From: Sulfuricurvum sp.
GTDB lineage: Bacteria; Campylobacterota; Campylobacteria; Campylobacterales; Sulfurimonadaceae
Direction: 5' to 3'
Length of the DNA stretch: 64,000 nucleotides
Assembly (NCBI GenBank): GCA_030696775.1
Contig: JAUYRN010000005.1
Coordinates: 1-64,000 of the forward strand
This document shows, one piece after another, positions 36,232 through 46,256 of the stretch (position 1 is the first letter of the stretch; each line of letters starts with the position of its first letter). The notes under the pieces were generated by a model. It worked only from the letters and a program-made list of their open reading frames with translations, was not told the DNA's origin and made no database searches. The position numbers and the translations under genes were made by a program.

Positions 36232-36315
36232 CACCTAAATGAGCAAAGCCCATTTAGGTGGCAAGGACAGATATGTCCTTTGCAATCCCCTAAAGCTACC
36301 CACATAAAATGTGGG
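36232..36315 (+). repeat. Three tandem hairpins between hisH and hisA
   Basis: Hairpin 1 has perfect 10-bp arms CACCTAAATG (36232-36241) and CATTTAGGTG (36251-36260). Hairpin 2 pairs GCAAGGACA (36261-36269) with TGTCCTTTGC (36274-36283, one bulged T). Hairpin 3 has perfect 7-bp arms CCCACAT (36299-36305) and ATGTGGG (36309-36315). None is followed by a T-run, so these are not simple terminators. The arrangement, and the text around hairpin 3, recall the ends of IS200/IS605-type elements, but no transposase is present. It could be a non-autonomous remnant or an RNA structure affecting hisA. Confidence 0.55.
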
Positions 36316-36345
36316 AGATTCAAATATCTAAAAAAAGGTGTAAAA

Positions 36346-37044
36346 ATGACGATTTTTCCAGCAATCGATTTAAAAGACGGCAAAGCCGTTCGTCTCACCA
36401 AAGGGCTAATGGAGAGTGCAAAAATCTACTCCGATACTCCATGGGAATTGGTAAAAACATTTGAAGAAATGGGTGCGCAATGGGTTCATCTAGTTGATCT
36501 TAACGGTGCGTTTGCAGGGGAGCCAAAAAACTTGGAGCAAATTCGCGCTATTCGTGAAAATTGTAATGTCAAGCTTCAGCTTGGCGGCGGAATTCGTGAT
36601 GAAGCAACCATCCAGCGTTATTTGGAACTTGGGATTGATCGCATTATTTTAGGCTCGATTGCGCTTCGTGATCCTGAATTTGTAAAAACAATGGCGGCCA
36701 AATATCCAATTGTTGTCGGTATTGATGCTATTGATGGATTTGTAGCGGTTGAGGGTTGGGGTGAAGTGAGTGAAATGCGGGCAACTGATTTGGCTCGATT
36801 GTTTGCGGATGCAGGAGTGGAAGCGATTATTTGTACCGATGTGGGTCGCGATGGAACACTTAGCGGTGTGAATGTTGAATTTACCCTTGAAATTGCAAGA
36901 GCTTCGGGAGTACCTACCATTGCCAGCGGCGGAGTTAAAGATGATTCAGACATTGAATCGTTACTTTTAACAGGCGAAATAGAAGGCGTAATTGTCGGAA
37001 AAGCGTTTTATGAGGGAAGAATTGAACTAAAACGTTTTTTTTAA
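36346..37044 (+). CDS. hisA: Phosphoribosylformimino-5-aminoimidazole carboxamide ribotide isomerase HisA
   Basis: Beta/alpha-barrel isomerase of histidine synthesis, acting just before HisH/His[19 protein letters not shown] opens the barrel with its catalytic Asp, then [26 protein letters not shown] (second Asp) and [11 protein letters not shown]. The 232-residue length is normal. The start is the ATG at 36346 with AAGGTG in front; an upstream in-frame start runs through hairpin 3 and is rejected. It lies 121 nt after hisH, a gap filled by the tandem hairpins. Confidence 0.96.
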   Translation: MTIFPAIDLKDGKAVRLTKGLMESAKIYSDTPWELVKTFEEMGAQWVHLVDLNGAFAGEPKNLEQIRAIRENCNVKLQLGGGIRDEATIQRYLELGIDRIILGSIALRDPEFVKTMAAKYPIVVGIDAIDGFVAVEGWGEVSEMRATDLARLFADAGVEAIICTDVGRDGTLSGVNVEFTLEIARASGVPTIASGGVKDDSDIESLLLTGEIEGVIVGKAFYEGRIELKRFF

Positions 37045-37118
37045 ACTTCACACAAAGTTCATTTGGCTATTATTGGACAATTATTCTTTAAAATTACCTA
37101 GATTACAAAGGAAACGCT

Positions 37119-37493
37119 TTGAAATTATTAGTTGTAGATGACAGCTCAACAATGCGTCGCATTATTAAAAATACTCTTTCACGTCTTGGTTACGAAGAGG
37201 TGTTAGAAGGGGAAGATGGACTCCAAGGATGGGCTGCTCTAAATGAAAATCCTGATATTGGAATGTTGATTACGGATTGGAATATGCCTGAAATGAATGG
37301 GCTGGAATTGGTTAAAAAAGTGCGATCTGATGCTCGTTTTAACGATCTTCCTATTATCATGGTTACGACAGAAGGGGGAAAAGCAGAAGTAATTACTGCC
37401 CTTAAAGCAGGGGTTAACAACTATATTGTTAAACCTTTTACTCCTCAAGTCCTCAAAGAAAAACTTTCAGCAGTCCTCGGCACTGAGGCGTAA
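37119..37493 (+). CDS. cheY: Chemotaxis response regulator CheY
   Basis: Single receiver domain of 124 residues with no output. The acidic pocket and phospho-acceptor are in VVDDSSTMRR and LITDWNMPEMNG (Asp), with Thr in VTTEGGK and Lys in NNYIVKPFTPQ. The close match to classical CheY, including the SSTMR stretch and flanking residues, supports a role in flagellar motor switching, consistent with fliG and the chemoreceptor in this window. The start is TTG at 37119 with AAGGA upstream. It overlaps prmA by 1 nt. Confidence 0.93.
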   Translation: MKLLVVDDSSTMRRIIKNTLSRLGYEEVLEGEDGLQGWAALNENPDIGMLITDWNMPEMNGLELVKKVRSDARFNDLPIIMVTTEGGKAEVITALKAGVNNYIVKPFTPQVLKEKLSAVLGTEA

Positions 37494-38323
37494 TGCAAGA
37501 TTATTATTACATGCTGGTGGTTAAACCATCAGCTCATATTGAGTTATTTGGTGATTTTTTAGCCGATGTTATACCTGTCGGTTTTGAAGAAATTGATGAT
37601 GGATTTATTGTTCGCAGTGAAGAAAACTTAGAGACAGTGAGTTGGGGAATTGAACAATTTGCCGAAGCGCTTCAAAGTGCGCTTGGTGAAGTGATAGATT
37701 TGGAATTAACTCTGACCAAAGAAAAAAATAATGACTGGATTGCTCAATATCAGCAGGGTATTACTCCGATAGAAATAGCTCCATTTTACATTCATCCGAC
37801 ATGGGAAGCGCCAAAAGAGGGGATGTTAAATATCGCTATTGATCCTGCTTTGGCCTTTGGAACAGGACATCATCCAACCACAGCGTCATGTTTGCGTGCT
37901 ATAGCCAGTTACGTCAATGAGGGCAACACTCTTATGGATGTTGGGTGCGGCAGCGGTATTTTAGCGATGGCAGCATTACGTAAAGGTGCCATTGTTGATG
38001 CTTGTGACACCGATCCTCTTTCCGTTGAAAATACGATCGTCAATGCCGAGCAAAACGGATTATCATTCCGTCGATTATGGGAAGGACCTATTCAAGAGAC
38101 AAATGAGGTATATGACGTTATCGTTGCCAATATTGTTGCTGATGTTCTTGTCTTTATTGCCAGTGATCTAAAAAAACGGTTACGCGATGGAGGGATATTA
38201 ATTCTCTCAGGAATAATGGATAAATATGAAGATAAAGTTCTACGCGCATACAAAACATACGAGCTTAGCGAACGAATCGTTGAAAACGAATGGGTAACGC
38301 TTGTATTAACCAAAAAGGAATAA
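37493..38323 (+). CDS. prmA: Ribosomal protein L11 methyltransferase
   Basis: SAM-dependent enzyme that trimethylates ribosomal protein L11. The catalytic domain carries the substrate-side motif DPALAFGTGHHPTT and the SAM-binding motif MDVGCGSGILAMAALRKGA, then NIVADVLVFIA near the active site. The 276-residue length is typical of the shorter PrmA forms. TAATG links it to cheY, and ftsH follows after 4 nt, forming a cheY-prmA-ftsH run. Confidence 0.93.
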   Translation: MQDYYYMLVVKPSAHIELFGDFLADVIPVGFEEIDDGFIVRSEENLETVSWGIEQFAEALQSALGEVIDLELTLTKEKNNDWIAQYQQGITPIEIAPFYIHPTWEAPKEGMLNIAIDPALAFGTGHHPTTASCLRAIASYVNEGNTLMDVGCGSGILAMAALRKGAIVDACDTDPLSVENTIVNAEQNGLSFRRLWEGPIQETNEVYDVIVANIVADVLVFIASDLKKRLRDGGILILSGIMDKYEDKVLRAYKTYELSERIVENEWVTLVLTKKE

Positions 38324-38327
38324 TCAC

Positions 38328-40253
38328 GTGGCACAACCAGAAAAACCGACTCCATCGAATAAAAATGATAATTTTTTTAATAAAAATCCATTAATCACTT
38401 TTGCCATCTTTTCAATTGTCATTATTATGCTTTTCAAAGCATTTGTAGGCGATGGCGGTGACTTAAGCTCAAAAGTAAATGGTTCATCTGCAACACGAAC
38501 ACAAGAAGTCAGTTATGCTGAGCTTAAAAAACTGATTATCAACAAGCAAGTAGAAAAAGTTGCAATTGGTCAGACGTATATTCGTGCTTTAAGTGCAGAG
38601 GGTGCTACTAAAACAGCGTATACCACTCGTCGTATTTTGGGAGAAGATACTAAATTAACGGATCTTTTAGATAAGCAAAATATTGATTACAGCGGTTTTA
38701 ATGAGAGTAATTGGTTTACTGAAATGTTCGGTTGGCTATTTCCTTTCTTGATTATTATTGCGATTTGGATGTTTTTTGCCGGTCGAATGCAAAAAAGTAT
38801 GGGTGGTGGAATTTTGGGAATGGGAAGCTCTAAAAAGCTGGTCAATTCTGAAAAACCAAAAACCAAATTTGATGATGTAGCGGGTGCACAAGAGGCAAAA
38901 GAAGAGGTTTTAGAAATTGTTGATTTCTTGAAGTCTCCGGGTCGATACGTAGAACTAGGAGCTAAAATTCCTAAGGGTGTCTTGCTAGTAGGAAGTCCAG
39001 GAACAGGGAAAACGTTGTTGGCAAAAGCGGTTGCAGGAGAGGCAGAAGTTCCTTTCTTCTCTGTTTCAGGTTCAAGTTTTATCGAGATGTTTGTCGGTGT
39101 CGGTGCAGCACGTGTACGCGATTTATTCGAACAAGCTAAAAAAGATGCCCCTTCTATTATTTTCATTGATGAGATTGATGCCATTGGTAAAAGTCGTGCA
39201 GCAGGCGGAATGATGGGCGGTAATGATGAGCGTGAGCAAACCCTCAATCAGCTTCTAGCTGAGATGGACGGATTTGGTACAGATACTCCAGTTATTATTT
39301 TGGCAGCAACCAATCGTCCTGAAATTCTCGATCCAGCATTGCTTCGTCCGGGACGTTTTGATCGTCAAGTATTGGTAGATAAACCTGATTATCAGGGTCG
39401 TATTGATATTTTAAATGTTCATGTCAAAGGTGTCAAAATTGACAGTGATGCTGATCTTGAAGAGATTGCCCGCCTAACAGCAGGTCTTGCTGGGGCAGAT
39501 TTAGCGAATATTGTCAATGAAGCTGCATTGCTCGCAGGACGAAAAAGTCAAAAAACGGTTCGTCAAGCTGATTTGCGAGAAGCAGTTGAACGTGCGATTG
39601 CCGGTCTTTCTAAGAAGAGCCGTAGAATAGATGAAAAAGAGAAACGGATTGTTGCTTACCATGAGAGCGGACATGCACTTTTGGCGGAAACGACCAAGGG
39701 AGCTAAAAAAGTATCAAAAGTCTCTATTGTGCCTCGCGGACTTGCAGCACTAGGGTATACTCTTAATACACCTGAAGAGAATAAATATCTGATGCAGCGT
39801 CATGAACTGATTGCAGAGATTGATGTTCTTCTTGGCGGACGTGCTGCTGAAGAGGTGTTTATTGGAGAAATTAGTACAGGTGCAGCTAATGATCTAGAGA
39901 GAACGACTGATATTCTTAAAGCAATGGTTCAAATGTACGGTATGAGTGATGTTGCCGGATTAATGGTGCTTGAAAAACAGCGTAGTACTTTCTTGGGCGG
40001 CGGAATGACGCAAGCTAAAGAATACAGTGAAAAAATGGCAGAAGAGATGGATCAGTTCATCAAGAATACACTTCAAGAGCGTTATGTTGAAGTTAAAATT
40101 CGACTTGAAGAGTATCGCGATGCTATCGAAAAAATGGTAGAATTGTTGTATGCAAAAGAAAATATTTCGGGCGATCAAGTTCGCGATATTATCGAAAAAT
40201 ATGAGTTAGAAAATAATATTGAAACAAAGCTATCCCCTAAAAAAGCACTATAG
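38328..40253 (+). CDS. ftsH: ATP-dependent zinc metalloprotease FtsH
   Basis: Membrane AAA+ protease that degrades misfolded membrane proteins and regulatory targets. Membrane segments lie near 22-40 and 125-145, with a periplasmic stretch between. The AAA module has Walker A GSPGTGKT near 222, Walker [13 protein letters not shown] and the second region of homology. The zinc protease motif HESGH begins near 445. The 641 residues fit the family. The start is GTG at 38328 with AAAGGA in front. It is followed by two phospholipid genes; FtsH is known elsewhere to control lipid enzymes, but no such link is shown here. Confidence 0.96.
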   Translation: MAQPEKPTPSNKNDNFFNKNPLITFAIFSIVIIMLFKAFVGDGGDLSSKVNGSSATRTQEVSYAELKKLIINKQVEKVAIGQTYIRALSAEGATKTAYTTRRILGEDTKLTDLLDKQNIDYSGFNESNWFTEMFGWLFPFLIIIAIWMFFAGRMQKSMGGGILGMGSSKKLVNSEKPKTKFDDVAGAQEAKEEVLEIVDFLKSPGRYVELGAKIPKGVLLVGSPGTGKTLLAKAVAGEAEVPFFSVSGSSFIEMFVGVGAARVRDLFEQAKKDAPSIIFIDEIDAIGKSRAAGGMMGGNDEREQTLNQLLAEMDGFGTDTPVIILAATNRPEILDPALLRPGRFDRQVLVDKPDYQGRIDILNVHVKGVKIDSDADLEEIARLTAGLAGADLANIVNEAALLAGRKSQKTVRQADLREAVERAIAGLSKKSRRIDEKEKRIVAYHESGHALLAETTKGAKKVSKVSIVPRGLAALGYTLNTPEENKYLMQRHELIAEIDVLLGGRAAEEVFIGEISTGAANDLERTTDILKAMVQMYGMSDVAGLMVLEKQRSTFLGGGMTQAKEYSEKMAEEMDQFIKNTLQERYVEVKIRLEEYRDAIEKMVELLYAKENISGDQVRDIIEKYELENNIETKLSPKKAL

Positions 40254-40261
40254 GAGTTTTT

Positions 40262-40906
40262 ATGGCAATGCACACTGATACTTTTATCCTCTCTAAGCAA
40301 GGATGGCTTCCAATAGTATTGGCTGCTACTGTTTTACTTTTTTTTATCATGACGGGATTACATCTTTTTCAATTTTTAATTGGTGCACTGTTGATCGCCT
40401 TTTTGATTCTTTTTCGAAATCCTGAACGTAATGCAGTCTTGGGCGAAGCCTCGTCTATTATCAGCAGTGTTGACGGTGTTGTTTTAGGAATTGAAGAGAC
40501 ACTTATAAATGATCGAATGATGAAAAAAATTACACTTCTTAACGGGCTGTGGAATGTATCCATGTTGCGTGCTCCTTTTGATGGAGTTATGGAAGGTTGT
40601 CGTGTTCGTCATGGTGTTTCATTGGCACTTCATCATCCTCTCTCTGAGTCATTAAATGAAAAAGTAGTGCTCTCATTTAAATCTCTTTCGGGGAATGAGG
40701 TCTTTATGGAGCATTTAAGTGATCGAAGCTGTTTTCCGATTGCTATTGACGGTGAAGAGGGAGAAAAGATGAAAGAAGGTTCCCGCTATGGATTCTTAGC
40801 TCGGGGAAGAACCATTCTTTATCTTCCAAGCAATGTTACTTTAGCAGTTCTTCCGGGCGCTGAAGTGCGAGCAGGTGAGAGCGTCATTGGACGCTTCGAT
40901 GCGTAA
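40262..40906 (+). CDS. Phosphatidylserine decarboxylase-like membrane protein lacking the pyruvoyl serine
   Basis: Resembles the short phosphatidylserine/archaetidylserine decarboxylase group: N-terminal membrane hairpin (about 13-50), LFRNPER, SSVDGVVLGIEE, LNGLWNVSMLRAPFDGVMEGC and the C-terminal GRTILYLPSN...VRAGESVIGRFDA. Active enzymes self-cleave at a Gly-Ser in the FGSR segment just before the VDLYLP-like strand to make a pyruvoyl cofactor. Here that position reads LARGRTILYLP and the serine is replaced by Gly. It may be inactive or may have another role. It lies next to pssA, with an 8-nt overlap, as expected for a lipid-head-group gene. The length is 214 residues. Confidence 0.75.
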   Translation: MAMHTDTFILSKQGWLPIVLAATVLLFFIMTGLHLFQFLIGALLIAFLILFRNPERNAVLGEASSIISSVDGVVLGIEETLINDRMMKKITLLNGLWNVSMLRAPFDGVMEGCRVRHGVSLALHHPLSESLNEKVVLSFKSLSGNEVFMEHLSDRSCFPIAIDGEEGEKMKEGSRYGFLARGRTILYLPSNVTLAVLPGAEVRAGESVIGRFDA

Positions 40907-41615
40907 AGACCCTCCGCCCATCGCCTACCTTCTCCCCAATTTTTTCACCGCTGCTTCTATATTTTCTGGTTTTTATTCTATATCACTCGCGCTGCAAAGC
41001 TCCTTTGAAAGTGCCTCATGGTTTATCTTTCTTGCCTTGATTTTTGATGGTCTGGACGGACGTGTTGCACGTCTTACCAACACTGCAACTCATTTTGGTG
41101 TTGAGTTTGATTCCTTAGCTGATATTGTGGCATTTGGGGTTGCTCCTGCATTGCTGATGTATCTCTATATAGGCGATGAATATGGCCGCATTGGTATTGT
41201 TGCCAGTGCGTTGTTTATCATTTTTGGTGCAGTGAGATTGGCTCGTTTTAATGTTATGACATCACGAATAGAGCCTTCGGTATTTATTGGTCTTCCGATT
41301 CCTACCGCGGCTATAATGATTGCAACGGCTATTTTACTTATGGAACGATATGAGCAAATTTCTCATATACATGTACTTCTTTTGCCTCTTTCTGTACTCT
41401 TATCGGTTCTTATGGTGAGTAATATTCGCTATCCAAGTTTCAAAAAACTCAATATGAGAGCTATCCATTTTACCCGCTTTTTAATCGGGGTCATTGTTCT
41501 CGCATTGATGGTGTTTGTGTATCCTATCGAGGGGATGGCTTTGCTTGGGGCAATGTATCTTCTGTATGGCCCTCTCAGAGCTACGTATTATCTTATTCGA
41601 CGGATGGTCGGATAA
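40899..41615 (+). CDS. pssA: CDP-diacylglycerol--serine O-phosphatidyltransferase
   Basis: Integral-membrane CDP-alcohol phosphatidyltransferase that makes phosphatidylserine from CDP-diacylglycerol and serine. The signature DGLDGRVAR...G...D...D is complete (LDGRVARLTNT, then GVEFDSLADIVAFG). PNFFTAASIFSGFYSI precedes it and about 7 membrane segments are seen. The 238-residue form starts at the ATG at 40899, overlapping the previous gene; a GTG at 40875 is possible but deeper in the overlap. Product PS would normally be decarboxylated to PE. Confidence 0.92.
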   Translation: MRKDPPPIAYLLPNFFTAASIFSGFYSISLALQSSFESASWFIFLALIFDGLDGRVARLTNTATHFGVEFDSLADIVAFGVAPALLMYLYIGDEYGRIGIVASALFIIFGAVRLARFNVMTSRIEPSVFIGLPIPTAAIMIATAILLMERYEQISHIHVLLLPLSVLLSVLMVSNIRYPSFKKLNMRAIHFTRFLIGVIVLALMVFVYPIEGMALLGAMYLLYGPLRATYYLIRRMVG

Positions 41616-41640
41616 GAATTGTTGTGAATAAGGGATCTAT

Positions 41641-43986
41641 TTAAAGAGGATGATAATCTTTAGGCTCCAGAGCAAGCTTGTCCGTATCAATTTTAAAATC
41701 GAATGTATTGGATTTAAACCCGCTATTTCCCATTTTGCTAAATTGGATGATGGCTGCGGGATTATTTTGAACTTGCATGTAGAGTAATCCAAGCGCATAT
41801 CGATTTTCGAGATAGTTGGGATTGGTCATTTTAGAAAGTTCTAACAAGGCAATGGCATTTTGGTAGTGCTGCGCACCAATAGAAGCTGATGCTGCCGTAA
41901 AGAGTGTTCGCTCATCGGTGAGTTTATAGCTATCGACAGCTTCGTTGTACAGGGAATAAGATTTTTCAAAATCTTGATTGTAGAAGTGTGCAAGTGCCAG
42001 AGCGGAAGTTAAATTAGCACGATTTTCAGTCGTGGTTTGAAGCTTCTTTTCAAGATCTTGGATCAAAGGCTCAAGTTTTCCGGTAATGGCAGCCATAGCA
42101 ATGGCCTTATCGCGAACTATTTGAGGACCAAAATAGATATCCTGATTGTTTAATTTTTGATTTTTTAGATAATTGAGGGCTAGTCGAGCGTATGCCTTAG
42201 GTGTTTCATTATTGAAATGGGTGTCAATGTAAAGCAGATGAGGCAGCGTATCATGTGGCTGGGTGTAGGTTAGTTTTTCAGAAGCTTTTTTTGCTTGTTC
42301 CTCCATTCCCAATTCTTGAGCAATGATAATTTTCATTACCAAATATAAAGGGCGCTCTTTGTAATGATTATCAAGCCAGCGACTGGAGGAAGGATAATTG
42401 TTTTCACTTATCGACAAAAGAGTCTGGTAGAGGTCTGACTCTTCATTTTTTGGTTCTTGAGAGAGATTTTCTTTGAGAATCGAGATAAGTTTTGGATTTG
42501 GTTTTGAAATCATTTCCGATGTCATGATGGCGAAAATACCGGAGAGATAGTTATTGGCATCCAAATGATAGGATCGAAGAAAATGATCATACGCTTTGGT
42601 GTAATCACCTAACTGAGCGTACGTAAGCGCTAAATTGTACTGCAAAATAGAGTGTTGAGGATGAGTCAAAAGAAGCTTTTTAAGGTGAGTGTTCGCGTCT
42701 CTGAGTTGAAAATTTAATGCTTTTTGAACCGCGAGAGCGATGCCGTAATCAACGTCAGACGCATTCGAACTTTTTTCAAGATATTCTTTGGCGGATTTAA
42801 TATCATCAATATAAATATTCGCATTTCCTTTACGGATATAGCTGATAGTCTGATTAGCATTGAATATTTTGTAGGGAGTAAATGCAAAAATTTTTGGGTA
42901 AGTTTGTGGATGGACTTTTGCATTTATGGTTCGGTATGCGGTTTGGATTGTATTGGTATTAAACAATGTTGGCTTTAAAAATACTTTGAGAGGATAAGGT
43001 GTATAAACATCATCTGGATATCTATCACTTATTTTTTTTAAAACTTCACTGGCTTCTTGATGCTGTCCTAGCTTCAGATCCACAAAAACCAAAGAAAGGC
43101 TCTCTTGTATAGGTTTTTTATTTTGAATGATTGCACTGTTGAAATAATCACGGGCTCGAGACAAATTACCATTGTTGGCATACAGCAGTCCAAGGGAAAA
43201 CGAGTCAGTTTCTTGCATAGGATTTTCCAATGATTCAATGGCTCCACTGTAATTTCCATATAAAGTATCAATGGAAGCTTTGAGTTTATTTTGGGTTAGC
43301 TGATACTCAGAGGTAGTGGGATGATTTAGGGCGCTAAGTGCTTCAAAATAGTTTCCGCGATAGTAATTGATCAATGAATAATAGTAAGAATACATGGGAG
43401 AATTACTTTCGGTATTCAAATAGGCATGTGCCAAGTCGATGTAATACTCAAAGTTTTCTTTTTGTTTCAAGTGAAGACAGCAAACAGCAGCATTCAGCGC
43501 GCTGACACAACGGTTTTCGGACATAGAAATAGAGCGTTTAAAGTTTTCCAAAGCGGAACTGTACTCTTTTTCTTTGAGCCTCACGACACCCAGATTGTAT
43601 TGCGAAATCGACTCGGAGTACAGTGCGATTTTTTCAAAAAGCTTGAGGGCTTCAGCTTGGTTTCCGTTAGCGTACATGTAGTTGGCACGCTCAATCATAT
43701 TTTCAAGTTCGCTGGGTTCTATTTTAGGCTCTTCGGGATTTTTAGAGGAAATGAGCTGTTCTTCTTTAGCCGCTATGTCTTCACCACCTGAGTGAGAGAG
43801 AAGAGCGAAGGTAATACCACCGCCTCCAAGCAATAAAACACCCACTGCACCTGCAATAATAAGTATTTTCTTTTTAGAAAAAGGCGACTTTTCTTTAGTG
43901 CTCTCATCATCCTTTGATTCGGTTGCCTCAACGCCTGCTGCGTCGGACTCTTCGATGATGATTATTTCTTCTTGCTCGTCAGCCAT
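41641..43986 (-). CDS. Large membrane-anchored TPR-repeat protein
   Basis: A 781-residue protein with a strongly acidic N-terminus (EEIIIIEESDAAG, ESKDDEST), one membrane segment (about 38-60), then many degenerate TPR units through the rest. Clear units include AEALKLFEKIALYSESISQYN, KEYSSALENFKRSI and DYTKAYDHFLRSYHLDANN. The topology implied is a cytoplasmic acidic tail and a periplasmic TPR solenoid, a layout suited to protein-complex assembly. No named function can be assigned. It is downstream of serS by 15 nt and convergent with pssA. Confidence 0.75.
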   Translation of the reverse strand: MADEQEEIIIIEESDAAGVEATESKDDESTKEKSPFSKKKILIIAGAVGVLLLGGGGITFALLSHSGGEDIAAKEEQLISSKNPEEPKIEPSELENMIERANYMYANGNQAEALKLFEKIALYSESISQYNLGVVRLKEKEYSSALENFKRSISMSENRCVSALNAAVCCLHLKQKENFEYYIDLAHAYLNTESNSPMYSYYYSLINYYRGNYFEALSALNHPTTSEYQLTQNKLKASIDTLYGNYSGAIESLENPMQETDSFSLGLLYANNGNLSRARDYFNSAIIQNKKPIQESLSLVFVDLKLGQHQEASEVLKKISDRYPDDVYTPYPLKVFLKPTLFNTNTIQTAYRTINAKVHPQTYPKIFAFTPYKIFNANQTISYIRKGNANIYIDDIKSAKEYLEKSSNASDVDYGIALAVQKALNFQLRDANTHLKKLLLTHPQHSILQYNLALTYAQLGDYTKAYDHFLRSYHLDANNYLSGIFAIMTSEMISKPNPKLISILKENLSQEPKNEESDLYQTLLSISENNYPSSSRWLDNHYKERPLYLVMKIIIAQELGMEEQAKKASEKLTYTQPHDTLPHLLYIDTHFNNETPKAYARLALNYLKNQKLNNQDIYFGPQIVRDKAIAMAAITGKLEPLIQDLEKKLQTTTENRANLTSALALAHFYNQDFEKSYSLYNEAVDSYKLTDERTLFTAASASIGAQHYQNAIALLELSKMTNPNYLENRYALGLLYMQVQNNPAAIIQFSKMGNSGFKSNTFDFKIDTDKLALEPKDYHPL

Positions 43987-44001
43987 TGCGATTCTTTATA
44001 T

Positions 44002-45246
44002 TTAAAGGTATTTTTGCAATACGGCAGGCATGATGATACTGCCATCTTCTTGTTGAAAATTTTCCATAATAGCTACCATCGTCCGACCCACCGCTAAACT
44101 TGAACCGTTAAGCGTATGAGCGAGGATATTTTTCCCCTCTTCTTTGTAGCGGATCTTCGCACGACGAGCTTGGAAGTCTCGTGTATTGGAAACGGAGCTG
44201 ATTTCACGATAGGTGTTTTGTCCCGGAAGCCACACTTCTAAATCGATTGTTCGAGCAGCCCCAAATCCTAAATCTCCGGTACAAAGAGTCACAAGGCGAT
44301 GTGGAAGCTCAAGTGCCAATAGGAGATCGGAGGCACACGCGACCATCTCTTCAAATATGGCGTCGCTTTGATCGGCTCTGGTGATACTGACCAGTTCAAC
44401 TTTGTGAAACTGATGCTGACGGATCATTCCGCGCACATCTCGTCCTCCTGAGCCTGCTTCTTTACGAAAACACGACGTATAACCAGTCATTTTAATCGGA
44501 AGCTCTGTAGCATTTAAAATTTCATCCGCATAAAGGTTTGTAAGCGGCACTTCGGCAGTGGGAATCAAAAATAGCTCTTCGCCGTCCACTTTAAATAAAT
44601 CATCTTCAAATTTTGGCAGTTGGCCTGTTCCCTCTAATGCACGGCGATTGACTAGCATGGGAACACTCACTTCCATAAAACCGCGTTCACGGTTGAAGTC
44701 AAGCATAAAGTTGATAAGTGCACGCTCTAAACGTGCTCCCATACCACTCACAACACTAAAACGGCTTTTAGCCAGTTTGACTCCGCGCTCAAAATCAATC
44801 CAGCCATTTTGTTCGGCAAGTTCCCAATGCTCTTTAGGGGTAAAGTTAAAGGTTGGAGGAGTGAGCACTTTCCTAAGCTCAATATTGTCGTTTTCATCTT
44901 CGCCGTCAGGGACATCGGAATCAGGGAGATTGGGTACACGCATGGCGATAGCTTCCAGTGCTTCTTCTGCCATTCGTTGTGCCTCTAAGAGATCGACCAA
45001 CTGAGCTTTTGCCGCGTCTACTTCGACTTTAAGTTCATCCGTATTTTTGCCCTCTTTTTTATATTGACCAAAAAGACGGCTGCGCTCATTTTGAGCTGCT
45101 TGGGCACTTTCGTAGACGAGTTTGGTGCTTTTAAGTGTTTCACTAAGAGTTTTAAGAGAATTGATTAGCTCGCTGTCAACATTTTTACGTATAAGTGAAG
45201 CTGCCGTTGCATCGAAATCTTTTTGAAGAAGTTTTAAATCGATCAT
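44002..45246 (-). CDS. serS: Seryl-tRNA synthetase
   Basis: Class II synthetase that charges tRNA-Ser. It has an N-terminal coiled-coil arm (about 1-110), then motif 1 region [15 protein letters not shown], motif 2 in [19 protein letters not shown] with the class arginine, and motif 3 with [29 protein letters not shown] is the serine-specific loop. The 414-residue length is typical. TATAAT lies upstream on this strand, and the TPR gene follows 15 nt after its stop. Confidence 0.97.
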   Translation of the reverse strand: MIDLKLLQKDFDATAASLIRKNVDSELINSLKTLSETLKSTKLVYESAQAAQNERSRLFGQYKKEGKNTDELKVEVDAAKAQLVDLLEAQRMAEEALEAIAMRVPNLPDSDVPDGEDENDNIELRKVLTPPTFNFTPKEHWELAEQNGWIDFERGVKLAKSRFSVVSGMGARLERALINFMLDFNRERGFMEVSVPMLVNRRALEGTGQLPKFEDDLFKVDGEELFLIPTAEVPLTNLYADEILNATELPIKMTGYTSCFRKEAGSGGRDVRGMIRQHQFHKVELVSITRADQSDAIFEEMVACASDLLLALELPHRLVTLCTGDLGFGAARTIDLEVWLPGQNTYREISSVSNTRDFQARRAKIRYKEEGKNILAHTLNGSSLAVGRTMVAIMENFQQEDGSIIMPAVLQKYL

Positions 45247-45279
45247 AAAATGTCATTCCTACTGGTATAAAGTGAGTCG

Positions 45280-45285
45280 ATTATA
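45280..45285 (-). promoter_or_regulatory. -10 element (TATAAT) for serS
   Basis: On the minus strand a TATAAT lies 34 bp before the serS ATG in the 56-bp gap after the MetF-like gene. It suggests that serS and the TPR gene are transcribed separately from the MetF-like gene. Confidence 0.45.
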
Positions 45286-45302
45286 GCCAAAAGAGGCTGA
45301 AG

Positions 45303-46205
45303 TTAGCTCAAAATTGCCTTAGCAAGTTCGAACTGATTGGCGGTCATGATATGGATTTTGGGATGGAGAGCTTTTAGCTCTTCGAAAAGATTTTTACTCA
45401 GTTGGAATCCGATTCTGTACTCTTCCTCAGGGCTGATAAGTGAAGCCGCTTCTAACGCTTCGACCCATGCCTGAGGAACATAAATTCCTGGAACATTTTC
45501 ATCTAAAAATCGCGCAGTACGGAGTTTTGTAATCGGAAAATAGCCTAAAACGAGGACGCAGTCAGCATTGTTTTCGCGGTTTGCTTCCGCCATCATATCG
45601 AGCAGCTTTTTAGCATTTTCGAGATCATAGACGGGTTGAGAGATGATAGCAATGGCTCCGTGGGCTACTTTTTTGGTCATTTTTTTCTGCAACGTCGCGG
45701 CACTTTTGGCATAGGCATCGATAACGGCGAACGGGTAAATCTCTTGCACTGGGGCGATTAGCTTTTGTTCTGCCATATCGCTACCGTTGTTGAGGGTTGT
45801 GATAATGTCTAGGAGAAGTTTACTGTTTCCCTCGAAGACTCCCTTTGCATGAGGCTGATCGGAATAGTGGGCACTGTCTCCGGTTAGGGCGAGGATTGCG
45901 CGGACGTTTGATTCGTTGGCTCCTAGGAGATCGCTTTGCAAGGCGATACGGTTGCGGTCACGCATGCTCATCGTGGCGAGTGTCGGTTTGCCGAAACGAT
46001 CTTGGAGTTTCATCGCGGCAAAGAGAGCATTGTATTTGAGTTTCGCCAGCGGATTGTCGGTGGTGCTGAATCCATCCACGAGTTTATCAAGACCCAAAGC
46101 CGCAATTTTTTCGATGGTGGGAGCAAACTGAGCTGAACGCGAAGGAGTTGTTTCGAGTGTTATAAAAGTACTGTTTCGGAGTTTATCGATAAAAGGTTCA
46201 AACAA
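45303..46205 (-). CDS. Methylenetetrahydrofolate reductase-like protein
   Basis: TIM-barrel flavoprotein family that reduces methylene-THF to methyl-THF for methionine synthesis. Family marks include the early LETTPS with its acid residue, ILALTGDSAHYSD (the LRGD-like FAD/substrate aspartate), ISQPVYDLENAKKLL with the conserved Gln, and LGYFPITKLRTARF. The 300-residue length fits. Overall it is a divergent MetF, so the exact cofactor and direction are uncertain. The start is TTG (complement of 46203-46205), with AAAGG seven bases upstream. It is divergent from serB, whose product supplies serine, the one-carbon source. Confidence 0.72.
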   Translation of the reverse strand: MFEPFIDKLRNSTFITLETTPSRSAQFAPTIEKIAALGLDKLVDGFSTTDNPLAKLKYNALFAAMKLQDRFGKPTLATMSMRDRNRIALQSDLLGANESNVRAILALTGDSAHYSDQPHAKGVFEGNSKLLLDIITTLNNGSDMAEQKLIAPVQEIYPFAVIDAYAKSAATLQKKMTKKVAHGAIAIISQPVYDLENAKKLLDMMAEANRENNADCVLVLGYFPITKLRTARFLDENVPGIYVPQAWVEALEAASLISPEEEYRIGFQLSKNLFEELKALHPKIHIMTANQFELAKAILS

Positions 46206-46219
46206 AAGATGCCTTTGGA

Positions 46220-46225
46220 TATAAT
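46220..46225 (+). promoter_or_regulatory. -10 element (TATAAT) for serB
   Basis: TATAAT within the 51-bp divergent gap between the MetF-like gene and serB, about 32 bp before the serB TTG. No -35 is apparent. Confidence 0.45.
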
Positions 46226-46256
46226 TGCGTCATTATAACAAAGAGGATTATGTCTT

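Noticed and set aside
38687..39247. 186-codon minus-strand frame inside ftsH
   Set aside because: It is antisense to the most conserved AAA region, with low-complexity Ser/Pro composition typical of shadow frames.
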